From: Candidatus Nomurabacteria bacterium
Lineage (GTDB): Bacteria > Patescibacteria > Paceibacteria > UBA9973
Direction of reading: 5' to 3'
NCBI GenBank assembly: GCA_023267435.1
Contig: JAHFNH010000003.1
Coordinates: forward strand, 51,842 to 115,841
Length of the DNA stretch: 64,000 bases
The notes beneath the pieces are model-generated. The model ran no database searches and was not told where the DNA came from. It saw nothing but the letters and a program-made list of their open reading frames with translations. The stretch's first letter is position 1. Each line of letters begins with the position of its first letter. Made by a program: the position numbers and the translations under genes. Positions 56,351 through 64,000 of the stretch are shown piece after piece.

Positions 56351-58021
56351 TCAAGACAATAATCCCACTTCGCCTTTTTTCGACTGCATACCAGACAAAG
56401 GAATAGTAAAATAAAAAGTTGTTCCTTTTCCCTCTTCTGATTCGAACCATATTTTTCCATTCCACATTTCCACGACAGAACGCGCCAAATTGAGACCCAA
56501 TCCAGTGCCACTGGGAACAGTTGAAACAGCATTATCGGCGCGGTGAAATTTCTCAAAAATTTTACTCTGAGCATTCTTAGGAATACCAATGCCATTATCT
56601 TTAATCATAAAGATTGCTTGTTCTTTATCACCGACTATCTCTTTTTTCAAAGAGATATCAATCTTGCCGCCATCCGGAGTGTAGTTTAAAGAATTGGAAA
56701 TCAAATTTAGTATTGCCTGCCTTAAAAATTCAGTACCCAATTTTATTTTCGGCAATTTTGGATCAGCAATAAAATTAACTTTTAAGTGTTTTTTATTTGC
56801 AAGATTCTTCAATTGCTCCAATATTTCATCAGTTATACTTTTTACATCAGTCATTTCTGTTTCAATATTAACTCTGCCGGCTTCAAGTCTACTAATAGCA
56901 AGTAATGCGCCGATCAAATCAAGTAAGCGAACTGACCCCTTGTGTAAATCTTCCATAAAACCAACTTGCTTATCGGTCAATTTACCAATGTCACCTGACA
57001 GAAATAATTCAGAGACCCAACGGAGTGTTGTAAGAGGTGTACGTAGCTGATGCGAAACTATGGAGATAAAGCTGTTTTTTGCCTTGTCTAAATCTTTTTC
57101 TTCGGTCAAATCCCAGAAAATCACAACTGCGCTGGTAACACCATTTTCTACGAGAGGTGTTATCGCCAAACCGACTGGAAATCTTTTATCAGCAGAAGTT
57201 TGGAAATAAATATTATCTTCTATGTTTGCATAAATTGTCTGGCCAGTCTCAAACATTTTTACAACTGGAATGTCTTTTTCATCAAGTAGAATATCTCCTT
57301 TTAATGTTGTAATTATGTTTTTTACATTGCGTCCGATAGCGTTATCAACCGAAACACCTAAAAGGTCTTGAGCTTTGTTGTTTAATAAAGAAATTTTGTA
57401 ATCTTTGTTAATAATCAAAAGCCCTTCTCCCATTGAAGAAATAATCGCCTTTGAATAATCGCTCTCTTCTTGAGCTCTTCTTTCCGATTCTTTACTATCT
57501 TCTAAGATGTTATAGAGAGCATTTTTGGTATCTTCAATTTTCTTTAGATAATCCTGTCTTTCTCCCTCTTTTGTTTTTTCATAAGTGACATCACGGGATA
57601 AAAACAAAACGTATTCCACTTTTCCTTTTTCATTTTTTACAGGCTCAAAACTGCTCTGACACCATTCACCTTTGGAAGTGCCGGCAACATGCTCTATTTC
57701 AAAACTACTCGACTCTCCTTTTTCTAATGCCAATTTCATGGCATCTTTTATTTTTTGATGGTATCTTTTTTCAATGCACTCAAAATAATTCCATTTTTTT
57801 ATTTCTTCGTCAGTCTTATCAGTTAAAAAATGCTCTTCTCGGCCATTTTTGTTTATCGAGATCAAATCGCCATTTTTATCGAACCATTTAATACAAAGAG
57901 GAGTGGTATCTAAAAGAGTTCGGAACATTTTTTCCCTTTCTTTTAATTCCAAACATATTTTCTCGTTTTCTTCTAAACGCTTTTCTAGGGAATCCTTGTT
58001 TTTATGGAAAAAATTAAACAT
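56351..58021 (-). CDS. soluble PAS-PAS histidine kinase
   Basis: The 556-residue kinase has no membrane helix. It starts with a coiled coil (KDSLEKRLEENEKICLELKE). Two PAS domains follow (about residues 33-155 and 185-300, the second with ISSMGEGLLIINKDYKISLL), then HisKA with SIVSHQLRTPLTTLRW and an ATPase domain (DNGIGIP, GTGLGLNLARSVVE). Its start overlaps the end of the membrane sensor gene by eight bases. The two genes together look like one membrane kinase split in two. Confidence 0.93.
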   Translation of the reverse strand: MFNFFHKNKDSLEKRLEENEKICLELKEREKMFRTLLDTTPLCIKWFDKNGDLISINKNGREEHFLTDKTDEEIKKWNYFECIEKRYHQKIKDAMKLALEKGESSSFEIEHVAGTSKGEWCQSSFEPVKNEKGKVEYVLFLSRDVTYEKTKEGERQDYLKKIEDTKNALYNILEDSKESERRAQEESDYSKAIISSMGEGLLIINKDYKISLLNNKAQDLLGVSVDNAIGRNVKNIITTLKGDILLDEKDIPVVKMFETGQTIYANIEDNIYFQTSADKRFPVGLAITPLVENGVTSAVVIFWDLTEEKDLDKAKNSFISIVSHQLRTPLTTLRWVSELFLSGDIGKLTDKQVGFMEDLHKGSVRLLDLIGALLAISRLEAGRVNIETEMTDVKSITDEILEQLKNLANKKHLKVNFIADPKLPKIKLGTEFLRQAILNLISNSLNYTPDGGKIDISLKKEIVGDKEQAIFMIKDNGIGIPKNAQSKIFEKFHRADNAVSTVPSGTGLGLNLARSVVEMWNGKIWFESEEGKGTTFYFTIPLSGMQSKKGEVGLLS

Positions 58022-58847
58022 TTATTTTATTTTTCAATTCTTCCAGCTCTTTTTTTAGTTCAATCATTTTATATTCCCTGTCGACAGTCAATTCATGGAA
58101 TCTTTCTAATTCTTCTATTTTTCCCTGCAACTCTTTTGTCCTATCAGAAACTTTTTGCTCTAAATTAAATGAATAATCTTTAATTTTTTTATTTTGTTTA
58201 CCGAATGAATAACGCAACAACCAAAATATAATAATAAGAGATCCTAGTATAGTACCCCAAACAAAAACATAAAGCCTTCTAATGAAAGAAACTATATCTG
58301 AAGTATCAAAATAAACTTCCACCACACCTATCTTTTCATTGTTACCACTGATATATACGGGTGTATAAATTTCCAAAAGATTCTGAGAATTAAATTCTTT
58401 GAGAATGTCTGAATCTACCGATTTAACAAGCTGTCCTCCTTTTATGGTTTCCAAAACATCATCAGTCTCGTGTTTCTTACCTATATCTCCATTCAAAACA
58501 TTCAAGTCAGTCCAAATTAAAATAGAATCTTTGTCGTAAATGTTAATGGCAGCAGTTTTAGGTATGGTCAGTTTTACAGCATCCACAAAAGAACTCAGAT
58601 GTTTTTGTGAATCATCGCTCTGCCAATCTAAAAAATATTTCAGATCATTAATATACACAGTGCTCTCTGAGTGCACTGAAGATGTCACGGGATCAGTTTT
58701 AATACTGTAAACAAATCTATCTATGGCATTTGAAAAAAAGAATGTAAAAACAATACCGATAAATATAACAATACCGAGAATAATAAAAACTATAGTAGTA
58801 GAATTCACCCCTTGTTTGGCTTCTTTTTTAAAACTAAAGAAATTCAT
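58014..58847 (-). CDS. membrane sensor protein without kinase domain
   Basis: The 277-residue protein has two membrane helices (about residues 18-40 and 190-212) flanking an extracellular domain of about 150 residues resembling a Cache/PAS-like sensor (INIYDKDSILIWTDLN, EKIGVVEVYFDTSD). It ends in a long coiled coil (FNLEQKVSDRTKELQGKIEE). This is the usual N-terminal half of a histidine kinase, but the kinase core is in the next gene, whose start overlaps by eight bases. The two coiled coils may bind each other. Confidence 0.8.
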   Translation of the reverse strand: MNFFSFKKEAKQGVNSTTIVFIILGIVIFIGIVFTFFFSNAIDRFVYSIKTDPVTSSVHSESTVYINDLKYFLDWQSDDSQKHLSSFVDAVKLTIPKTAAINIYDKDSILIWTDLNVLNGDIGKKHETDDVLETIKGGQLVKSVDSDILKEFNSQNLLEIYTPVYISGNNEKIGVVEVYFDTSDIVSFIRRLYVFVWGTILGSLIIIFWLLRYSFGKQNKKIKDYSFNLEQKVSDRTKELQGKIEELERFHELTVDREYKMIELKKELEELKNKINV

Positions 58848-58853
58848 TTTTTC

Positions 58854-59213
58854 TTATTTTCCTTTAAGGATTACCATTTTTACCTTGTCTATGATTTCAT
58901 TGACTGGATGCTCGCTTTTTACAAAATAGTCTACCGCTCCGAGCTTCAAGCCTTTCTTAATGCTCTCATCATCACCGAGATTACTGGTAATTATAACCGG
59001 CACATTATCCCCCTCTATTCCTTTTAGAACTTCAAAACCATCTTTTTTAGGCAACATCAAATCAAGCAAAATAACATCTGGTTTCCAGTTTTTAATATCA
59101 TCAAGAGCATCTTCGCCATCAGTCGCAATCTTGGTTGAAAAACCGGCTTTTTTGAATTTTTCTTCAAGCACTTTTGCTAAAACATCTTCATCTTCTACTA
59201 TAAGTATTTTCAT
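58854..59213 (-). CDS. stand-alone receiver-domain response regulator
   Basis: The 119-residue single receiver has IVEDEDVLAKVLEEKF, the phosphoacceptor in DVILLDLMLPKKDGFEVL, ITSN and the lysine in YFVKSEHP. It has no output domain. It lies between the cohesin-domain gene (11 bases) and the sensor gene (six bases), so surface protein and signalling genes form one transcript in the order dockerin-cohesin-receiver-sensor-kinase-receiver. Confidence 0.92.
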   Translation of the reverse strand: MKILIVEDEDVLAKVLEEKFKKAGFSTKIATDGEDALDDIKNWKPDVILLDLMLPKKDGFEVLKGIEGDNVPVIITSNLGDDESIKKGLKLGAVDYFVKSEHPVNEIIDKVKMVILKGK

Positions 59214-59224
59214 ATTATTATATA

Positions 59225-60958
59225 TTATCCTATTTCTTCTATATTTTCAAGCACGTAATTCTTTGCTTTCTCAATATTACCATCAATCTTCTTGAGTGTG
59301 TAGTTAACATTTATTTCGACATCCTTGCCTGGAGCTTCACCGTTAACTTTATGTTCTTTAATTATAGATGCTATGTCTTTCTCGATATTAACAAGGATAG
59401 CATTCACATCTCTCTCAGCAATTATAATACGGTTATGCCTTTGTTTTTCAGCAAGATTTCTTAAAACCCAACCGGAAAAGAACGAGATTCCAAAAAACAG
59501 AATTAGAATAACCAGAAGGCCTTGATATGTGACATTTAATTTACCCAATACCAAAACAGGCCTTTCGGTAACGCTAATGCTGTCAGATTTTACTGGAAAG
59601 CTCAATGCGCCACGATTATCCTTCGCAGTAATTTCAACAATATAAGAACCTTTTTTAAGAGACTGATCAATGCTGACAGACCAAAAGCCTTTTTCATTGG
59701 ATGATACTTCTCCTTTAAATATACTTTCCCCCGACTCTAATTTAAGATTATAAAGTATCGTTGATGAAGGAAAAGAAGAACCATTTAAGGACAATCCGCC
59801 CTCTCCGATAAATATATTGCGGTTAATAAAAAGTATTTCCGGCGATTGAATTGGCAAAATTTCAAGATCTAATCTGCCTTCTGTAATATTGCCAGCCTTA
59901 TCTCTGGCATCAACAACGACCTGATGCTTGCCTGGTGCAACTGGTTTGAACACATAAGAAGTTTTTTGAGTTTTAACTTCTTCCTTACCGTCAATTAATA
60001 TTTGATAATAATCGATACCTGAAAATTGATCACTGGAAGAAAATTTAATCTCAGGTGTTGGATTATCAGAAACAGGATCACCTGTTATTTCTACTTTAAA
60101 TGGTAATGGTGGAAGAGCATCAATCAATATCTTGTAATGATTGGTAACACCCCAGCCGATATTATTCTTAAACCTAACATGCAAGTACCAAACTCCATTT
60201 GAAAGAGCCTTGAATGTCTTATTATCGAAAAGCCCTTCTGATTTTGTGGGATCTGTATTTGGAATTTTATCAAGAGAAGATGCAATATCGGTCACATCTT
60301 TAGGCAAATTCCAATTAGCTGAAAAATCTGAAACTGTATCATACCAACTGCCTGAATTGGGATAAAGTAAAACGTTTAAAACTGGCTTCGTAGGCAATGA
60401 AGCAGCAATTTCAGCCGCACGCGTGATCTGAGCCTGCGCCGCTTTATTCACCTCTGATTTACTTAGAACAGAAAAAGAAACTCCTTTACTGATAGAGAGA
60501 ACATTCGCACCGGAACCATCAGCTGCACTGATGGCAGTATCGGAGAAAACTAAACTAGCATCACCATTGCCTATCACTTTAAATTTAATTCGAAGCACTT
60601 GCAGTGATTTACCCGAATAACCGCTGATCGTCGAACCACCAACAAAAGAAACATTTCCTAGAGTATTATCAAAAGAAGGTTCCGTCAACCAAAAATTAAA
60701 AGTGGAATCAGTCTTATCAAGAGTATCAACTTTTAAAATATCAGTTGGAAATTTAATGGTAGCTTGTGCAGCGTTAATGCTCACGTCTTCACTATCAATC
60801 TTAACATCAACAGTCAGAGTATCCCCTACTACCGGATTTGCTTTGTCGGTAAACATTCCTAAACTAGCCGCTTCGGTAATGGCTGGTCTAAAAAATACAG
60901 CAAATATGATGATTGCAACTAATGAGAACTGAACAAAAATTGATTTGTAATTATTCAT
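59225..60958 (-). CDS. membrane-anchored cohesin-domain surface protein
   Basis: The 577-residue protein has a signal peptide (residues 1-31, ending ITEAAS). A cohesin-type domain follows (about 33-165) with NPVVGDTLTVDVKI, INAAQATIKFPTDILKV, GNVSFVGGSTISGYSG and VLRIKFKVIGNGDASLVF. Two or three Ig-like domains come next (about 195-465), then a C-terminal membrane helix (about 480-502) and a cytoplasmic tail of about 75 residues with a helix. Cohesins bind dockerins in cellulosomes, so this could display a dockerin-bearing partner on the cell. The gene just upstream ends in a dockerin. Confidence 0.85.
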   Translation of the reverse strand: MNNYKSIFVQFSLVAIIIFAVFFRPAITEAASLGMFTDKANPVVGDTLTVDVKIDSEDVSINAAQATIKFPTDILKVDTLDKTDSTFNFWLTEPSFDNTLGNVSFVGGSTISGYSGKSLQVLRIKFKVIGNGDASLVFSDTAISAADGSGANVLSISKGVSFSVLSKSEVNKAAQAQITRAAEIAASLPTKPVLNVLLYPNSGSWYDTVSDFSANWNLPKDVTDIASSLDKIPNTDPTKSEGLFDNKTFKALSNGVWYLHVRFKNNIGWGVTNHYKILIDALPPLPFKVEITGDPVSDNPTPEIKFSSSDQFSGIDYYQILIDGKEEVKTQKTSYVFKPVAPGKHQVVVDARDKAGNITEGRLDLEILPIQSPEILFINRNIFIGEGGLSLNGSSFPSSTILYNLKLESGESIFKGEVSSNEKGFWSVSIDQSLKKGSYIVEITAKDNRGALSFPVKSDSISVTERPVLVLGKLNVTYQGLLVILILFFGISFFSGWVLRNLAEKQRHNRIIIAERDVNAILVNIEKDIASIIKEHKVNGEAPGKDVEINVNYTLKKIDGNIEKAKNYVLENIEEIG

Positions 60959-60974
60959 TAATAGATGAATTTAA

Positions 60975-63900
60975 TTATTTTTTAATTGCTTGCAAAAGCT
61001 TACTAAAATCTCCTTGATCTATTGTACCATTTTTATTGAAATCAAATTTCTTTATCTGTGAATCCGATAATTTTCCACCAGTCTTTTCATATAGAAAAGT
61101 TGCATTGAAGGCTGAAACATCTGCAAGATTAACTTTGCCATCTTTATTCGTATCCACCTGCGGTATTCTAGTCTTCACAATCTGGAAGGATTGTTCAAGT
61201 GATTTTCCTTTCAAACCATCTACAACATAGAATGTGTGCTGGCCGTCAGACAGGTCATTGGCAGAAACCTGAATTTCGTAAGAATCATCTGCTTTTATAT
61301 TGGTCTTCTTGTACATTTTACCATCAATATATAAGGTTATAGTCTTATCTTTTGCATAACCTCGGATGTAAGTAAAGAATGCAAAGTGGTCATCAGAAAT
61401 CGAAACTGTCGGAGGAATGTTGGCGCTTTTTACATTAATATTTCCCTCTTTGTCATTATTGTAAAGCATAAATGGAGCACTGTTGCCATTTACATCGGTA
61501 TATTGAATTCCAAAAGCTGGGAAATTAGCTGGTATATTTTCTTTTTTAATTACGAATGATCCATCCTGATTAGGCTTAACTGCAAGACCCAAGGGGACTA
61601 AATTAGTGGTTGAGCTGTCTGAAACATTAACACCGAAAACATTAATTGTTCCTCCTGTAACTGATGCAGATTTACCCGCTATAAAGATATCTGCTGTTGA
61701 AGTATTTGTTGGTGTTGTTGAAGATTCATTTGAAATTGAACCGCCTCCACCTCCGCAAGTTCGGAAAGTAACTGAAGCTGAATCAGGCATGATTTTTCCA
61801 GTATCTACATCTACTAAAGAAACAGTGATAATTTCAGCGTTAGCATCAGCAATATTTGTCTGATAAAAACCACCAGAAAGATGTACTGGAAGACTGTTTG
61901 GTGTAGCTGAACCAGTGACAGCTAAAGTCACATTTCCATCAAGAAGAGTATCAGCATGTCCGGCATTATCTACCGCCTGAAGAGTGACTTTCACAACGTT
62001 GGTTGTACATACATCATTATTATCCAAGTTCATATCAATACGAGTTGAGATGATAGGGGTAGGGCTCGCGGTAATATTAAAACTACCACTTGAAATTGAC
62101 GGATCAGAACTTGCAGCGGTAATTACAGAATCTCCTGGCAGAGCATCTGTATATTGAAAACCGACAGACGAAGATCCTCCTGGGATTGTTACAGAATTAG
62201 GATTGAAAGAAGCGCTACCTGAACTTGAAGACAAATTAACTTGATTTGAACCGGAAGTAATTTCCACATCAGATGCATTTAATCTTGTAACTATACAATT
62301 TACAAAAGTACTGACTGTGAAAGTGGAAGCAACGCAACTGGTTGTGAGTTTAGTTACAGGTTGATTCGAATCAATTTCAAAAGAAGGAATTGGAAGGAGT
62401 GTACTTGGATTTCCGGCTGTGTCTGTAACTAGGATTGTACAATTTGAATAAGTTCCATTTGGAAGCGCACCGAAAGTTACAATATTATCCCCTACTATAG
62501 CTAGAGCTGGTGAAGCTGTTCCACAAGAACCGCCGTAAGTAATATTTCCTGCTTCGTTTGAATGAAAAGTATAACTTGGAGTCGTATCGTTAGATAATAC
62601 TGAAACAGGTGTAACCCCACTTAGTGTCGGTCCAGTAATATCATAAGTAATATGAAGATTTGTAAGCAAGTTTCCATTGTTGGCACTATCGTGTGCAGCA
62701 TCAGCAGGAATTGTTATCGTGACTGTTCCTTCAGTTGGAGAAGTTATATCAAAAGTATAACTAGATCCGCTGCCGGCAAAATTGGTCACTGTTCCAGAGT
62801 TAAGATTTATATCGCTTGAATCAAAATCAGTAACACTTGCACTTAAATTAACTGTCACTGGTATCGGAGCAGTTTTTGTAATACTGGATGCAACTATTGC
62901 TACTGTTAAGGCTGATTTGTTTATGTCGTAAACATCACCGCCAACGAATGGAATATTGGATATATTATTACCAGTAGCGTCTGCTATTGTCGCCGTGCCT
63001 GAAACATCGAGGCGAATTGTTCCATCACCAGTACCAGTATCCACTGTAACCGTCACTGATGAACCGGAGCTAGCACTAACTCCCGTCACAGAAGCACCAG
63101 CAAGGGCACCTGTTCCTGTTATAGAAAAATCATCCGTTGCAATACCTGAGACTGATTCAGAAAAAACAACATTGAAGTTCACACTTTGAGCGTTGGTTGG
63201 ACTTGAACCTGTTTTGGTAATAGAACTTACTGTTGGTATTACGGTATCGACAGTCCAAGTAAATTCGACTGGTGTCGGATCAACATTACCTACACCGTCA
63301 ATCGCTCTAACTAAGAATGTGTGGCTAGTACTGGAAAGAGATGAGTAAGCTTGAGGGCTGGTACAAGGAGCATAACTGCCAGCATCTAATTTACACTGGA
63401 AAGTTCCAGCTTTACTTGAAGAGAAATCAAAGGACGCACTTGATGAATTGGATATGATTGATGGAGAAGATGTGATACTTGTATCTGGTGAAACTGTATC
63501 AGTTGTTATAGAAGAAACGTTTGTTGTTGAAACAACTTGAGTTCCAGCGTTTGTTGCGAGATCAGAAAAATCTATCGTGAAGGTGACTGCTCCGCTCGTA
63601 TCAGTGGCATCGACAATATATGAAGCTGTCCAATTATCTCCACTTGGATTATTTATTGAAACACTATTTGATACACTTGCTCCGCCTGATTTGAAAATAA
63701 CAGTTGGAGAATTTATTGCCTCATCCGCAGTAAAGGAAAGAGTTATTCGATCACCGGGTTTAGCCGAAGCGGTATTTGCATTGTTTGAAATGATAGTAAC
63801 TGAAGTTAATGTTGGAGGAGTAGTGTCTAGATTGATTGCAAAACTGGCAGTCACAGAAATGTTTGCAAGAACATTTGAATCAGTTCTACCTGCTGTTAGA

Positions 63901-64000
63901 ACTCCATCACTCCATGAAGTGAAGTGATATCCAGAAGCTGGTGTTGCTGTAACTAATGTACCTGAAGCACCACTGTTCACTGTTTGTGGTGAAGTACCGA
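60975..64000 (-). CDS. giant surface protein with Ig-like repeats and C-terminal dockerin (5' end outside the window)
   Basis: The frame is open to the window edge (more than 1,000 residues), so the gene is partial; the GTG at 63980 is not a likely start. The visible part begins with an InlB B-repeat-like segment (GYHFTSWSDG). Many bacterial Ig-like and beta-sandwich repeats rich in Ser, Thr and Gly follow. The last 59 residues form a dockerin with two calcium loops, DTNKDGKVNLAD and DFNKNGTIDQGD. There is no C-terminal membrane helix, so the dockerin may be its anchor. The cohesin-domain gene follows 16 bases downstream. Confidence 0.88.
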   Translation of the reverse strand, partial: GTSPQTVNSGASGTLVTATPASGYHFTSWSDGVLTAGRTDSNVLANISVTASFAINLDTTPPTLTSVTIISNNANTASAKPGDRITLSFTADEAINSPTVIFKSGGASVSNSVSINNPSGDNWTASYIVDATDTSGAVTFTIDFSDLATNAGTQVVSTTNVSSITTDTVSPDTSITSSPSIISNSSSASFDFSSSKAGTFQCKLDAGSYAPCTSPQAYSSLSSTSHTFLVRAIDGVGNVDPTPVEFTWTVDTVIPTVSSITKTGSSPTNAQSVNFNVVFSESVSGIATDDFSITGTGALAGASVTGVSASSGSSVTVTVDTGTGDGTIRLDVSGTATIADATGNNISNIPFVGGDVYDINKSALTVAIVASSITKTAPIPVTVNLSASVTDFDSSDINLNSGTVTNFAGSGSSYTFDITSPTEGTVTITIPADAAHDSANNGNLLTNLHITYDITGPTLSGVTPVSVLSNDTTPSYTFHSNEAGNITYGGSCGTASPALAIVGDNIVTFGALPNGTYSNCTILVTDTAGNPSTLLPIPSFEIDSNQPVTKLTTSCVASTFTVSTFVNCIVTRLNASDVEITSGSNQVNLSSSSGSASFNPNSVTIPGGSSSVGFQYTDALPGDSVITAASSDPSISSGSFNITASPTPIISTRIDMNLDNNDVCTTNVVKVTLQAVDNAGHADTLLDGNVTLAVTGSATPNSLPVHLSGGFYQTNIADANAEIITVSLVDVDTGKIMPDSASVTFRTCGGGGGSISNESSTTPTNTSTADIFIAGKSASVTGGTINVFGVNVSDSSTTNLVPLGLAVKPNQDGSFVIKKENIPANFPAFGIQYTDVNGNSAPFMLYNNDKEGNINVKSANIPPTVSISDDHFAFFTYIRGYAKDKTITLYIDGKMYKKTNIKADDSYEIQVSANDLSDGQHTFYVVDGLKGKSLEQSFQIVKTRIPQVDTNKDGKVNLADVSAFNATFLYEKTGGKLSDSQIKKFDFNKNGTIDQGDFSKLLQAIKK

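Noticed and set aside
62956..63927. Open frames on the plus strand inside the giant surface gene
   Set aside because: They are antisense to a continuous repeat-rich frame with clear Ig-like domains. Their low-complexity Val/Thr/Pro content mirrors the codons of the real gene.
1..64000. CRISPR array, insertion sequence or prophage
   Set aside because: No regularly spaced direct repeats, transposase, integrase or phage structural genes were seen on either strand.

Overview
The window looks like one stretch of a Patescibacteria (Candidate Phyla Radiation) chromosome, most likely a Parcubacteria-type lineage. The DNA is AT-rich and gene-dense, uses the standard code, and contains no gap of 300 bases without a gene. 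Typical CPR traits are a full single-membrane type IV pilus locus without secretin genes, compact or fused housekeeping enzymes, many ORFans, and serine tRNAs without an encoded CCA end. The lineage is inferred from gene content only.

Layout. 0.1-5.7 kb: two membrane proteins (one MFS), a CorA-shaped membrane protein, a SET-domain protein overlapping an Asp/Glu racemase, a pair of half-size lycopene-cyclase-domain proteins, and trmD. 5.8-10.6 kb: khpA-like KH protein and rpsP, divergent from rnr and a D,D-carboxypeptidase/CapA fusion. 10.6-13.5 kb: an island of small ORFans with consensus-like promoters and their own terminators. 13.6-17.8 kb: smc (short, no visible hinge), rnc, a nusB-Nudix fusion and rpmF. 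17.9-25.7 kb: thrS without TGS domain, a MutT-type Nudix enzyme, gyrB, a single-chain PheRS with FDX-ACB domain, and accessory ORFs. 25.8-34 kb: UvrD-RecB helicase-nuclease, a TerC/DUF475 membrane protein, truB, a GH3-family protein, an MFS protein and tRNA-Ser(GGA). 34-47.2 kb: ligA and the pilus operon (pilM-N-O, a PilP-like protein, pilB, a receiver, pilT, pilC, pilA, pilD and four minor pseudopilins), with comF divergent beside it. 48-53 kb: ORFans, an ATP-grasp ligase and a P1B-type ATPase. 53.3-64 kb: three response regulator or kinase modules, tRNA-Ser(GCT), a membrane-anchored cohesin-domain protein and, running off the window, a large Ig-repeat protein ending in a dockerin.

Main observations. 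(1) Adjacent genes encode a predicted cohesin on a membrane anchor and a dockerin at the end of a giant secreted protein, in line with two-component genes. (2) Palindromic, GC-rich elements sit in frame inside rnr (two), truB and thrS, and a larger structured element lies between rpmF and nusB; the rnr and truB copies share layout and reading frame. (3) At least twelve genes have a TATAAT-like box exactly 6-7 bases before the start codon, indicating leaderless transcription, while ORFans have -35/-10 promoters with 5' leaders. (4) Several core proteins have unusual architectures: SMC without visible hinge, single-chain PheRS, NusB-Nudix, and DD-carboxypeptidase-CapA.

All calls come from reading the sequence and translations. 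No database search was run.
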